The notes beneath the pieces were generated by a model, which was not told where the DNA came from, ran no database searches, and saw only the letters and a program-made list of their open reading frames with translations. From Flavobacterium sp. KMS (GTDB taxonomy: Bacteria; Bacteroidota; Bacteroidia; Flavobacteriales; Flavobacteriaceae), in NCBI RefSeq assembly GCF_000813005.1, contig NZ_JSYP01000021.1, positions 28,197-92,196 of the forward strand: DNA of 64,000 bases, given 5' to 3'. Shown in pieces: positions 44,649 through 53,615 of the stretch. The stretch's first letter is position 1. Every line of letters begins with the position of its first letter. The position numbers and the translations under genes are program-made.

Positions 44649-46097
44649 TTATTTTACTAAAAGTTTATCTATTTTGGTTAGCATTTCTTTTGCATTTGCA
44701 TTTTCTGGCGCAAGAGCTAAAGCTTTTTGATAAGTCTGTTTAGAAATCTCAAGTTGACCATTATTAAAATAGCCTTCGGCTAGGCTATCAAATGCATTTC
44801 CTGATTTAGGATTTTCTTTTGCATTTAATTCAAATACTTTTATAGCATCATTTATTCTTCCGTAATTCATTAGAGTATAGCCGACAACGTTTAATCGGTA
44901 TTCAAAATTCCATTCAGGATGATTCTTTTTCAAAGCAAGATAATTTTGCTCAGATTTAGCAATATCTAATTTCAAAAAATCTTGTGTTGTCTTTTCATCT
45001 GCTAATAAATAATCATCGATTAAGGTTTTATCTACAATTCCTGCGACATGATTAATTACTTGAGACTGTACATATAAATTATCATATTTATGCCCATTGG
45101 ATAAAAAGATAATTGTCATATCGTTTTTAACGAACTTTCTAAAAGCAGTTTCATTACCTCCTGTAAAACCATATGAAAGAATTTTGTTTACAGGGTAAAA
45201 GTCCCATCCATATCCAAAGTTTTCATCACTTTTAGTGTATTTAAACGGCTCCCACATCGAATATTTTGTTTCCTTTTTCAAGAAAGTATTCTTATCCAGA
45301 TTTTCATTCCAACGAATAAATTCGGGCAACGTTATATTTAAACCATTTGCAGAATGACCATCAGAACCACTGTTTAAAGTGTTTTTTACATACTTTTTGG
45401 TTTTACTGTCATAGTTATATCTAAACGCACTGTTAGGAAAGCTTTTGCCAAAGTCTGATGAAAAATAAACACCAGATTTTACTCCTGGAAATTGATTTTG
45501 TAAGATGTATTCTTCAAAAGGTAAACCAGTTATTTTTTCAATAATCTTAGCAAGAAAAAAATAATTGGTTTGATTGTAACTGTATTGTTCTCCTGTTGCA
45601 AATTCCATTGGTTTGGTTGATAATATTGCAATTTTTTTATCATAAGGTAAAGTAATTGGAATATCTTCGAACATTACAATATCTGGCAAACCAGAAGAAT
45701 GAGACAATAAATTAGCGACTTTTATCCCTTGCCATTTTTTTGGGAGATTATCCAGATATTTTGATATTGGATCTTCCAGCGATAATTTTCCTTTTTCTAT
45801 AAGTTGAAATATCCCAACATTTGTAATTAATTTTGTTGTAGAGAAAATCTTGAAAGCGGTGTTTTTATCTACTAGTTTATTATCCTCAAAAGAAGCTGTA
45901 CCATAGTATTTTTCATAGATAACTTTTCCGTCTTTAATAACAGCCAGTGCCACTCCGGGAATTTCATTTATCTCGATTACTTCATTAATATAGTTATCGA
46001 TTTTTTGCTTTATTTCCTTTTGATTACTATCTGCTTTTTGACCAAAACAGATGCTAAAAATGAGTAGAAATATTGAAATTAAAAATGTTTCTTTCAT
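44649..46097 (-). CDS. Secreted class-C-like serine hydrolase with C-terminal TPR
   Basis: 482 residues from the ATG at 46097 (MKETFLISIFLLIFSICFGQ), chosen because it starts a clean signal peptide; an in-frame ATG lies 24 bases upstream. Beta-lactamase-family motifs: Ser-x-x-Lys in FKIFSTTKLITN (about 85-96), the tyrosine motif in YSYNQTNYFF (about 172-181), and a late KTG-like GFTGGNETAF (about 312-321). TPR-like repeats fill about 400-480 (AKENPKSGNAFDSLAEGYF). Probably a peptidase/esterase of the AmpC-like superfamily in the periplasm. It is encoded just after an M56/BlaI regulatory pair. Confidence 0.88.
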   Translation of the reverse strand: MKETFLISIFLLIFSICFGQKADSNQKEIKQKIDNYINEVIEINEIPGVALAVIKDGKVIYEKYYGTASFEDNKLVDKNTAFKIFSTTKLITNVGIFQLIEKGKLSLEDPISKYLDNLPKKWQGIKVANLLSHSSGLPDIVMFEDIPITLPYDKKIAILSTKPMEFATGEQYSYNQTNYFFLAKIIEKITGLPFEEYILQNQFPGVKSGVYFSSDFGKSFPNSAFRYNYDSKTKKYVKNTLNSGSDGHSANGLNITLPEFIRWNENLDKNTFLKKETKYSMWEPFKYTKSDENFGYGWDFYPVNKILSYGFTGGNETAFRKFVKNDMTIIFLSNGHKYDNLYVQSQVINHVAGIVDKTLIDDYLLADEKTTQDFLKLDIAKSEQNYLALKKNHPEWNFEYRLNVVGYTLMNYGRINDAIKVFELNAKENPKSGNAFDSLAEGYFNNGQLEISKQTYQKALALAPENANAKEMLTKIDKLLVK

Positions 46098-46162
46098 AGT
46101 AACAATTAAGGGGTGATGCATATATTCTTATGATTTTTTATAAAAGATTAGAAATGTTTTTT

Positions 46163-47845
46163 TTATTTGGATTTATTTTCCTTTTCAAATTTTCGCATCT
46201 CTTTTTCAGCGTCCTTCGCTTCTTTTTCATATACTTTCATCTCTTTATTGAAAATCTTCATTTCCTGATTAAAGTTTTCCATTTCTTGATTAAACTTCAC
46301 CATTTCCTTATCATAAATAGCTTGACGTTTTGCCATTACAGCTTCTACTTCTTTTTCATAAGCAGACATATTTGGTTCAAAAGCATCCATCTTCTTCTGA
46401 AATTCTTCCATTGCTTTGTTGAATTTTTGCATTGCTTTTTCATCATTTACATCTTTTGGATGTACAGGAGGTTTTGGCATTTTAGACATGTCAATATTTG
46501 CAACAGGCATTGGTCCTTCAGGAAATTCTGGAGCATCAGGTGGTGTTGGAGGCGTAGGAGGTATAGGAAAATCTTCATCGTTATTATAACTTTCGGCTCC
46601 TTCTGAACTTTCACTCAGAGTTACAGGCTGATGAGTTTCTTTGCCAGTTTGCAAATTAATAGTTTCGGTACCATCTTCATTTTTTATTATAACAACACCA
46701 AAAGGTTTTATGGCTTCGTTACCGCTAGTTTGCATGATTTGCGATTTGCCATTCTTTCTTTTTATGTCAACTCTTATTCCAGTTAATTCATTATCAGAAT
46801 TTCTTGTTACTTCTGTAAATGCAACAATTACTTCATGATTTGTTTTTAATTTTTGTACAATTTCATCTAATTCTTTATCAGTTGTATTCTTTTTAATTTT
46901 GTACACAAATACATCCTTCGCGTCAGATTTTGTATTTATAACAATATCTTCTTTCGCTTCTTTTTGTTCTTTTTCCTGGGCAATAACTTTAACTTGAAAT
47001 AAGAATACAAATGCTCCTAATACGGGAAGAACTAAGGCATACTTCCAGTAATTTTTCTTTTTTGATTGATTTTTGTTTAACATGACGATTCGTTTTTTGA
47101 TTAATGATTGATAAAAGTGATTGGTGATTGCAACACAATTTTCATGTGTTGTTATTTTTAAAAGCGTGTATTGATACGCTTTTTTGTCGGTAATTTTTTT
47201 CAAAGCTTCGGCATCGGCAATGAATTCTAAGTTTTGCATAATAGCTTTCTTGTACAACCAAACGATTGGGTTAAACCAGAATACGATACAAAATATCCTA
47301 GTTATCAATACGTCGGTAGTGTGATTTTGTTCGCTATGAATTTTTTCATGTTCCAGAATATTCTCCAATTCGCTCGTATTGTACAGTGATGAGTTGTACA
47401 CAATGTAATTGAAGAAAGAAAACGGAGCAATATTCTCAGAAACATCTACAAACTTAAAATCGGCTTGGTTTTGAATGGTTTGTCCTTTAATAACCTTTTT
47501 AAGGCTATAAAAGTCGAAGGCAAATTTTAATAATAATAAAGTGATGATTGAAACATATAATATAACGAGACACAGGTTTAAATGTGTGTCTAACCAACTC
47601 TGCTCTATAGGAGTTGTTTTAATTGTGGTATTTATAGAAGAGGTAAAATTGGTACGAGTAGGAGCAACCCAAACTATTTTGGTGTAAACTACAAATGGCA
47701 ATACAATCGATGTGATTAATCCCGATAATAAAAACCATCTATTGCTATTAAAGAAAGTTTCTTTTCGCAATAAAATGTAATACGCCAAATAAAACAAGGT
47801 GATTAGTCCGCTAGTTTTAAGAATATAGATAAAAATTGCCTCCAT
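46163..47845 (-). CDS. BlaR1-like M56 metallopeptidase with proline-rich, coiled C-terminus
   Basis: 560 residues. Three to four membrane helices at about 8-30, 35-52, 88-106 and 270-288. The M56 peptidase domain has the zinc motif HEKIH in LEHEKIHSEQNHTTDVLI (about 164-181). After the last helix (LVLPVLGAFVFLFQVKV) comes an extracytoplasmic part with no penicillin-binding sensor domain. Instead there is a Pro-rich segment (FPIPPTPPTPPDAPEFPEGP, about 424-443) and a long Met/Glu/Lys-rich coiled coil (about 460-560). It probably cleaves the BlaI-type repressor encoded just upstream in response to an envelope signal. Confidence 0.9.
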   Translation of the reverse strand: MEAIFIYILKTSGLITLFYLAYYILLRKETFFNSNRWFLLSGLITSIVLPFVVYTKIVWVAPTRTNFTSSINTTIKTTPIEQSWLDTHLNLCLVILYVSIITLLLLKFAFDFYSLKKVIKGQTIQNQADFKFVDVSENIAPFSFFNYIVYNSSLYNTSELENILEHEKIHSEQNHTTDVLITRIFCIVFWFNPIVWLYKKAIMQNLEFIADAEALKKITDKKAYQYTLLKITTHENCVAITNHFYQSLIKKRIVMLNKNQSKKKNYWKYALVLPVLGAFVFLFQVKVIAQEKEQKEAKEDIVINTKSDAKDVFVYKIKKNTTDKELDEIVQKLKTNHEVIVAFTEVTRNSDNELTGIRVDIKRKNGKSQIMQTSGNEAIKPFGVVIIKNEDGTETINLQTGKETHQPVTLSESSEGAESYNNDEDFPIPPTPPTPPDAPEFPEGPMPVANIDMSKMPKPPVHPKDVNDEKAMQKFNKAMEEFQKKMDAFEPNMSAYEKEVEAVMAKRQAIYDKEMVKFNQEMENFNQEMKIFNKEMKVYEKEAKDAEKEMRKFEKENKSK

Positions 47846-47851
47846 AAATTA

Positions 47852-48211
47852 TTATTTTTTGTTTTCTATCATATCTAAGATTTCACGTAACTCATCGGCC
47901 GAAATTTTTTCTTCTTTGGCAAAAAAGGAAACCATATTCTTATACGAACTATTAAAATAATTATCAATTGCAGTACTCATAAAGCGCTTGCTATATTCTT
48001 TTAGAGTTACTACAGGATAGTATTGGTGTGTGTTTCCAAAAGGAGTATGTGCCACAAAACCTTTCTCTTCTAAGTTTCTTACAATGGTCGATAGGGTGTT
48101 GTAATGCGGTTGATCCTCGGTAATTTCTGCTTGGATTTCTTTTACAAAAGCTTTGTTCAACTTCCATAAAATGTGCATTATCTCTTCTTCTTTGTTGGTT
48201 AACTTTTGCAT
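47852..48211 (-). CDS. BlaI/MecI-type repressor
   Basis: 119 residues from the ATG at 48211 (MQKLTNKEEEIMHILWKLNK), the standard family N-terminus; the open frame extends 16 codons upstream. A winged-helix domain covers about 1-75 (YNTLSTIVRNLEEKGFVAHT, about 45-64), and the dimerisation region with a protease-sensitive stretch follows (MSTAIDNYFNSSYKNMVSFF). It precedes the M56 gene by six bases. Tandem dyads upstream are likely its operators. Confidence 0.93.
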   Translation of the reverse strand: MQKLTNKEEEIMHILWKLNKAFVKEIQAEITEDQPHYNTLSTIVRNLEEKGFVAHTPFGNTHQYYPVVTLKEYSKRFMSTAIDNYFNSSYKNMVSFFAKEEKISADELREILDMIENKK

Positions 48212-48236
48212 GTTTTCTAATTTTAATTCAAACTTA

Positions 48237-48296
48237 CAACTAATTTTATAGTTACACAACTATAAATGCAGTTATTTAACTATTTTCATAGTTGGT
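48237..48296. promoter_or_regulatory. Tandem TAGTT/AACTA dyads, likely BlaI-type operators
   Basis: Upstream of the repressor gene lie ATAGTT-ACAC-AACTAT (48248-48263), AGTTA-TT-TAACT (48270-48281), and flanking half-sites CAACTA (about 48239) and ATAGTTG (48288-48294). BlaI/MecI family repressors bind TACAnnTGTA-like dyads; here the half-site TAGTT(G) is repeated four times. Autoregulation is the simplest reading. Confidence 0.6.
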
Positions 48297-48390
48297 TATA
48301 AAATAGAGAGATGCAATTAGAAACGTATTTCAGGTTTAAAATATTCTTTTACAGTGATTTAATTTGTTTTGAGGAAAGGGTTTTGTGTTA

Positions 48391-49611
48391 TTACAAAATG
48401 CTATTTTCTTTTTGTAATTCTTTTTGAATCCAAATACAACATGCGGTTGCAGCCAATCCGATAGTTCCCATTATAAACCAATTAGACTGATATCCTAATC
48501 GGGTAATGAATTCAAAACCTACTTTAGAACTAATAATATGTGCCAGACTAAAGCTCATGGTGTATAAAGCCATGTATCGTCCTTCTTGACCGCGAGGGGC
48601 TCTGCTTAAAGCAAAAGCATTAGAGAAAGGAAAATTCAATATTTCGCCCACCGAAACCATAATCATTGCAAACACAAGTACTCCAGCCCAAACATTAATT
48701 AATAATAGGTAGAAACTAGAGGCCATTAATAAGGTTCCGTAGGTAATTATTTTTATTTTCGGGAAAGCTTTGCGTTCTAAATAACTTACTAATGGCATTT
48801 CTAATGAAAATATCATAAGTCCGTTTAAGGTCATTAATAGCCCCGTTTGTAATTCGCTTAAGCCAAATTTTTCATTGTGATATAAAGGTAAAGTGGTAAA
48901 AAGCTGGAAGAAAACCATTGCAGTTGCAAAACTCACAAATAAAAATACCCAGAATATCTTATCTCTAAATACCGATTTTGGTTCGCTTATTATATCATGG
49001 CTACTATCATAAACTGGTTTTTTCTTCTCTTTTACTAATAATGCAAAAATTGAAATCGAAAGAATACAAGAAGCTCCATCTACCCAAAATAATCCCTGAT
49101 ACCCAATTCCCATAATAATTAAACCTCCTAATGCAGGACCAGCAGCAAAACCAAGATTTACAGCAAGACGTACCAATGTTAAGGCACGGGTTCTATTTTC
49201 GGGTTTGGCATAAGCACTAAGGGAAACATACATTGCAGGGCGAAACATATCGGCAACAGTCATAATAGCAAACATACCCAAACATAATGACCAGAAAGTG
49301 GTTATGTATTGCAAAAAGAATAGGGCGACACCACTGGTAAATAAGCTAAATACCATTATTTTGTAAAAACCTATTTTATCGGATAGTTTACCACCAAGCC
49401 AGGAACCCAACATAGATCCTAAACCAAATGCTACCATAATCCAGCCCACTTCGTTATATGTAAACTGAAGATCTTCTTTTAAATACTTGGATAAAAAAGG
49501 GAGAACCATAGTTCCTGCACGGTTAATAAACGTAACAAGTGTAAGTATCCAAATCTCTCTAGAAAATCCTCTAAAATTATTAATATAGCGTTGAAAGGCG
49601 GTGATTAGCAT
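48391..49611 (-). CDS. MFS transporter
   Basis: 406 residues with 12 predicted helices. The MFS signature between helices 2 and 3 is GSWLGGKLSDKIGFYKIM (about 68-85). The mid-protein gap between the two six-helix halves is at about 190-215 (KEKKKPVYDSSHD). Opening EIWILTLVTFINRAGTMVLP is typical of multidrug/YdhP- or MdtH-like exporters. Substrate unknown. Divergent from the DUF1684 gene. Confidence 0.9.
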   Translation of the reverse strand: MLITAFQRYINNFRGFSREIWILTLVTFINRAGTMVLPFLSKYLKEDLQFTYNEVGWIMVAFGLGSMLGSWLGGKLSDKIGFYKIMVFSLFTSGVALFFLQYITTFWSLCLGMFAIMTVADMFRPAMYVSLSAYAKPENRTRALTLVRLAVNLGFAAGPALGGLIIMGIGYQGLFWVDGASCILSISIFALLVKEKKKPVYDSSHDIISEPKSVFRDKIFWVFLFVSFATAMVFFQLFTTLPLYHNEKFGLSELQTGLLMTLNGLMIFSLEMPLVSYLERKAFPKIKIITYGTLLMASSFYLLLINVWAGVLVFAMIMVSVGEILNFPFSNAFALSRAPRGQEGRYMALYTMSFSLAHIISSKVGFEFITRLGYQSNWFIMGTIGLAATACCIWIQKELQKENSIL

Positions 49612-49660
49612 TATAAATGGGTTATATATGCAAAGTTATAAAACTTTGTAACTTACAGAC

Positions 49661-49692
49661 TTTGTTGCTTTGTTACTTTTAAACTATTTTTG
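49661..49692 (+). promoter_or_regulatory. Bacteroidetes-type promoter of the DUF1684 operon
   Basis: -33 TTTG at 49661-49664 and -7 TATTTTTG at 49685-49692 with a 20-base spacer, 14 bases before the ATG at 49707. Matches the TTTG/TAnnTTTG consensus. Confidence 0.55.
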
Positions 49693-49706
49693 CTAAAATT
49701 TATACG

Positions 49707-50309
49707 ATGAAAAACCTAATTCTATTTTTGACGCTTTTGGCTTTAAATTTTGGTATTGCCCAAGAAAAATTTGATCGTGCTGCTGCCGAAAATTTCCAAA
49801 AGACAATTAATGGAGAATATGCAGATGCAAAGACGAGTCCGTTATTGCCAGAAGATTTAAAAACATTCCAGACATTAGATTTTTATCCAATAAATGAAAA
49901 ATATGCTGTTGTGGCTAAATTTGTGAAAGCCAAGAAAGAAAAGCCTTTTGAGATGAAAACTTCTACAGCCAGAAAGCCAATGTATATAAAATACGGAACC
50001 ATATATTTTACCATTGATGGAGTAGACTTACAATTAAATGTATATCGCAACATCGACCTTTCTAAAAAAGATGAATATAAAGATTATTTATTCCTTCCAT
50101 TCTCGGATTTAACCTCTGGGAAAGAAACTTATATAGGAGGAAGATATATTGATTTAAAAATTCCAAAAGGAAAAACAATTGTAATCGATTTTAATCAGGC
50201 ATATAACCCGTATTGCGCTTATAACCATAAGTATTCTTGCCCGATTGTACCTTTAGAAAATGATTTGAACGTGGCGATTGAAGCAGGCGTTAAAAAGTTT
50301 CATGATTAA
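49707..50309 (+). CDS. DUF1684 secreted protein
   Basis: 200 residues, signal peptide ending FGIAQ (about 15-19). The DUF1684 features are PFEMKTSTARKPMYIKYG (about 73-90), a long Asp/Lys-rich middle and the C-terminal FNQAYNPYCAYNHKYSCPIV (about 165-184), the conserved N-P-x-C-x-Y segment. The family is found in periplasmic or extracytoplasmic contexts with no firm enzymatic role. Stop overlaps the next ATG by one base region (50309), so it is coupled to the TatD-like gene. Confidence 0.9.
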   Translation: MKNLILFLTLLALNFGIAQEKFDRAAAENFQKTINGEYADAKTSPLLPEDLKTFQTLDFYPINEKYAVVAKFVKAKKEKPFEMKTSTARKPMYIKYGTIYFTIDGVDLQLNVYRNIDLSKKDEYKDYLFLPFSDLTSGKETYIGGRYIDLKIPKGKTIVIDFNQAYNPYCAYNHKYSCPIVPLENDLNVAIEAGVKKFHD

Positions 50310-50971
50310 TGCATTTTTTTAATTTCCATACACATAAATCAGCAAATCATCCAGATGTTCTGGATTTAGTAAATCAATACCCTAATGAATTTGATGCAAC
50401 TATTCCGTTTTATTCTATCGGGATTCATCCTTGGTATATTATAGAGGAAAGAATTGAGGCTGAACTGGAAATTATAGATAAAAAACTGGCTGCAGCAAAT
50501 TGTCTTGCCGTTGGCGAATGTGGTTTGGATAAACGTACAGAAGTTTCGTTTGAATTACAGAAATCAGTTTTTGAAAAACAATTACTTCTAGCCGAAAAGC
50601 ATCAAAAACCAGTCGTGATTCATTGCGTAGCAGCGTTTCAGGAAGTAATTGCTTTAAAGAAAAAACTAGGAATTACTGTTCCTATGATTATTCATGGGTT
50701 TTCTAAGAATCAGCAAGTAGCCAAGCAACTTCTGGATAATGGATTTTATATTTCTTTTGGAAAATATCTAATCAAGAACCCTGATTTGGAAGCGGTTTTT
50801 AAAAGTATTCCCAATAATCGATTTTTTTTAGAAACGGATACAATCGAAGAAATGATAGAAATAGTGTATGCTTTGGCAGCAAAATATAAAAACATAACAA
50901 TTGAAGAATTACAGCAGCAAATATCAAGTAATTTTGCAACTGTTTTTAATAAACAAAAATTGGATTTTTAA
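50309..50971 (+). CDS. TatD-family metal-dependent hydrolase
   Basis: 220 residues, shorter than TatD (~260) as is common in Bacteroidetes. Metal-binding FNFHTHKS (about 4-11), GECGLDKR (about 68-75), VIHCVAAFQE (about 105-114), IIHGFSKN (about 128-135) and FLETDTIE (about 171-178). TatD family enzymes are 3'-5' nucleases/deoxyribonucleases. Coupled to the DUF1684 gene and followed by the TcdA-like gene. Confidence 0.9.
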   Translation: MHFFNFHTHKSANHPDVLDLVNQYPNEFDATIPFYSIGIHPWYIIEERIEAELEIIDKKLAAANCLAVGECGLDKRTEVSFELQKSVFEKQLLLAEKHQKPVVIHCVAAFQEVIALKKKLGITVPMIIHGFSKNQQVAKQLLDNGFYISFGKYLIKNPDLEAVFKSIPNNRFFLETDTIEEMIEIVYALAAKYKNITIEELQQQISSNFATVFNKQKLDF

Positions 50972-51005
50972 ACTTCAATAACATTAAACTTTAAACAAAA
51001 AATAT

Positions 51006-51719
51006 ATGGCAGAGTGGACGGAAAGAGCCGAATTATTATTTAAAAAAGAAGGATTAGATAATCTTAAAAATTCACACGTTCTTGTAGTAGGATTAGGAGG
51101 AGTAGGGTCTTTTGCAGCAGAGTTTTTGGCAAGAGCAGGAGTAGGAACAATGACAATTGTAGATGGAGATGTAGTTGATATTACAAATATAAACAGACAA
51201 TTACCAGCATTACATTCGACAGTTGGGCAACCTAAAGTTACAATTGTTGGGGATCGCTTGATGGATATTAACCCAGAATTAAAATTAATACGTGTTCAGG
51301 AGTTTCTTTCGCCAGAGCGCGCTTTTGAGATAGTTACTGAGGAGTTTGATTATGTTTTGGATTGTATCGATAGTGTTACTCCAAAACTAAATTTGATTAT
51401 TGCTGCCAAACGCAAACGTGTAAAAATTATTAGTAGCATGGGAGCAGGTGGAAAGATGGAAGCTGCAAAAGTGAAAGTAACAGATATTAGCAATACTGTA
51501 AATTGCTATTTTGCAAAAACTATCCGCAGAAGATTAAAAGAAGCCAAAATTGATAAATTGAAAGTAGTTTTTTCTTCAGAAATTCAGGATGAATCAAGTT
51601 TAAAAATGACGGACGGATCTAATTTTAAAAAATCATTTTATGGTACAAATAGTTATATGCCAGGATTATTTGGTTTATACGCAGCCGAAACCGTGATTCG
51701 TTATTTGCTCAAGAAGTAG
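51006..51719 (+). CDS. tcdA: tRNA threonylcarbamoyladenosine dehydratase (ThiF/E1-like)
   Basis: 237 residues. ATP-binding E1-like Rossmann motif VLVVGLGGVGSFAAEFLARA (about 25-44), then DGDVVDITNINRQ (about 52-64) and the DCIDSVTPK region (about 118-126). C-terminal tyrosine/glycine-rich GTNSYMPGLFGLYAAE (about 213-228). Matches TcdA (formerly CsdL), which cyclises t6A37 of tRNA. A generic ThiF-family role is the alternative. Confidence 0.9.
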   Translation: MAEWTERAELLFKKEGLDNLKNSHVLVVGLGGVGSFAAEFLARAGVGTMTIVDGDVVDITNINRQLPALHSTVGQPKVTIVGDRLMDINPELKLIRVQEFLSPERAFEIVTEEFDYVLDCIDSVTPKLNLIIAAKRKRVKIISSMGAGGKMEAAKVKVTDISNTVNCYFAKTIRRRLKEAKIDKLKVVFSSEIQDESSLKMTDGSNFKKSFYGTNSYMPGLFGLYAAETVIRYLLKK

Positions 51720-51729
51720 TTTTGTTGTA

Positions 51730-51955
51730 AGATGCAAGATGCAAGATTTATTGGAAGTATCCATTAGATTGTATAAACTCATTTATTCTTTTAAATCTCT
51801 GCGACGTAAAGAATAGTGAATAGTCTATATTATAGTAAATGCTCTAAATAAATAATATTTCCACAATATAAAAAAACTATGCGCCTTTGTTACTTAGTGC
51901 CTCAGAACCTTAGAAAAAAACCTTTGAACCTTTGCAGCTTAGAACCTTAAAAAGA
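51730..51955. repeat. Flavobacterial-type intergenic repeat block
   Basis: The 240-bp gap has an ATGCAAG tandem (GATGCAAGATGCAAGAT, about 51731-51747), then two blocks of repeated CTTTG/CTTAG words (CCTTTGTTACTTAGTGCC about 51884-51901; AACCTTTGAACCTTTGCAGC about 51920-51939). No open frame. Such CTTTGnnnCTTAG-rich blocks occur widely in Flavobacterium intergenic DNA as I recall; I cannot confirm copy number here. Confidence 0.45.
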
Positions 51956-51959
51956 AAAA

Positions 51960-52628
51960 ATGATAAAAACAGTAATTTTTGATATGGACGGTGTAATTGT
52001 AGATACAGAACCCGTACATTATTATGCCTATCACAAACAATTTGAGGAATTAAATATCGATGTAACCGATGAGGTTTATGCTTCGTTTACAGGATTTTCG
52101 ACTCGAAATACATTTCAGAAACTAAAAGAGACTTTTGTGATAGAGCAAGAGGTGGAAGATTTGATTCAGAGAAAAAGAACTATTTTTAATGATGCTTTCG
52201 ATACCAAAGAAGATTTATACTTGCTAGATGGTGTTGAGGATTTAATTAAAGATTTATATGCCAATGGGATGCAATTGATTCTGGCTTCATCTGCTTCTAA
52301 AGTTACTATTGAGCGTGTTTTTACTCGTTTTAATTTGTATCAATATTTTACTGACATTGTAAGTGGGGAAGATTTTCCTCAATCGAAGCCTAATCCAGCT
52401 ATTTTTCTGCATGCAGCATCATTATCAAAAGCACCGAAAGAAAATTGTATTATTATCGAAGACAGTACAAATGGAGTAAAAGCTGCAAAAGGAGCAGGGA
52501 TATATTGTGTGGGATATAATAGCGAGCATTCTAAAATGCAAGATTTATCTGATGCTGATATAATTATCAACCATTTTGATGAATTAAACTTTGAAAAAAT
52601 AGTAAAAATTAAGTCCACCATTAGGTAA
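51960..52628 (+). CDS. HAD-superfamily hydrolase (beta-phosphoglucomutase/phosphatase-like)
   Basis: 222 residues. Motif I FDMDGVIVDTEP (about 7-18) with the DxD nucleophile, a helical cap (about 18-80), motif II ILASSASK (about 106-113), motif III Lys in SGEDFPQSKPNP (about 138-149), motif IV IIEDSTNGVKAAKGAG (about 165-180). This is the usual order for sugar-phosphate phosphatases or beta-PGM. Substrate not determinable. Cytoplasmic. Confidence 0.92.
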   Translation: MIKTVIFDMDGVIVDTEPVHYYAYHKQFEELNIDVTDEVYASFTGFSTRNTFQKLKETFVIEQEVEDLIQRKRTIFNDAFDTKEDLYLLDGVEDLIKDLYANGMQLILASSASKVTIERVFTRFNLYQYFTDIVSGEDFPQSKPNPAIFLHAASLSKAPKENCIIIEDSTNGVKAAKGAGIYCVGYNSEHSKMQDLSDADIIINHFDELNFEKIVKIKSTIR

Positions 52629-52689
52629 TTATTAACAATTAAAACTAATTGAATTCGTAATTTTGAGGAAACAAAAAAACTATATATAA

Positions 52690-53535
52690 ATGAAAAAAAT
52701 ACTTATTGCCCTAGCAATTGTTATTGCTCCATTTGTTGCCGAAGCACAAATGAAAACACCTCAATCGAGTCCTAAAGCTGTTGTAAACCAAATTGTTGGT
52801 CTGACAGATGTAGAAGTGGTTTACTCTAGACCTGGTGCTAGAGGTAGAGCAGTATTTGGTAATTTGGTGCCGTTTGGTAAATTATGGAGAACGGGTGCTA
52901 ACGAAAATACAGTAATATCATTTAGTGATGATGTTGTAATTGACGGTAAAACATTGAAAAAAGGTAAATATGCTATTTATACTATTCCAAAAATTGAAAG
53001 CTGGGATGTTATTTTTTACTCAAAAACGGATAACTGGGGATTACCAGAAAACTGGAATGAAGCTGATGTAGCTTTAAAAACTACTGTAAAAGAAGAGGCT
53101 TTAAACAAAGCTGTTGAAACGTTTACTATCGGAATCAATAATTTAGATCCTAATTCTGGAACTATCGATATTGCATGGGAGAATTCTTCTGTATCAGTAA
53201 AATTTGAAGTTCCTACAGATAAAATTGCTTCAGAAAGTATCAAAAGAGTATTGGCTGGACCAACATCAAATGATTATTTTAACGCTGCACAATACTTTTT
53301 TCAAACTAAAGGAGGCGATATCGCTAAAGCAAGAGAATATGTTGACAAAGCATTAGAGTTAAGCGCTGATAAACCATTCTATTTTTACAGACTTAAATCA
53401 TTAATCCAAGCGAAACAAGGAGACAAAAAAGGAGCTGTTGAAACTGCTAAAGTTTCACTTGCTGCTGCTGAAGCTGCTAAAAATCAGGATTACGTAAAAA
53501 TGAATAAAGACAGTATTTCTGAGTGGAGTAAATAA
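52690..53535 (+). CDS. DUF2911 secreted protein
   Basis: 281 residues. Signal peptide ending VAEAQ (about 17-21). DUF2911 domain about 28-170 with VEVVYSRPGARGRAVFG (about 41-57) and PFGKLWRTGANENTVISF (about 61-78). The C-terminal ~90 residues have TPR-like helices (FNAAQYFFQTKGGDIAKARE). Common in Bacteroidetes; function unknown. A -7-like TAATTTTG lies at 52658-52665, and a terminator follows the gene. Confidence 0.92.
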   Translation: MKKILIALAIVIAPFVAEAQMKTPQSSPKAVVNQIVGLTDVEVVYSRPGARGRAVFGNLVPFGKLWRTGANENTVISFSDDVVIDGKTLKKGKYAIYTIPKIESWDVIFYSKTDNWGLPENWNEADVALKTTVKEEALNKAVETFTIGINNLDPNSGTIDIAWENSSVSVKFEVPTDKIASESIKRVLAGPTSNDYFNAAQYFFQTKGGDIAKAREYVDKALELSADKPFYFYRLKSLIQAKQGDKKGAVETAKVSLAAAEAAKNQDYVKMNKDSISEWSK

Positions 53536-53556
53536 TAATTTATTCTATCTTAATTT

Positions 53557-53594
53557 AAAAATCCCATTTCGGAAATATTCGAAATGGGATTTTT
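53557..53594 (+). terminator. Bidirectional Rho-independent terminator
   Basis: Stem AAAAATCCCATTTCG (53557-53571) / CGAAATGGGATTTTT (53580-53594) with an 8-base loop. Serves the DUF2911 gene and the frameshifted minus-strand lipoprotein gene. Confidence 0.9.
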
Positions 53595-53615
53595 GTTTTG
53601 AGTGGTTAGATGCGT

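Noticed and set aside
46130..46606. Plus-strand open frame of 158 codons, rich in Phe/His
   Set aside because: It is the antisense of the Lys/Glu-rich coiled coil of the M56 protein, which explains the Phe/His composition.
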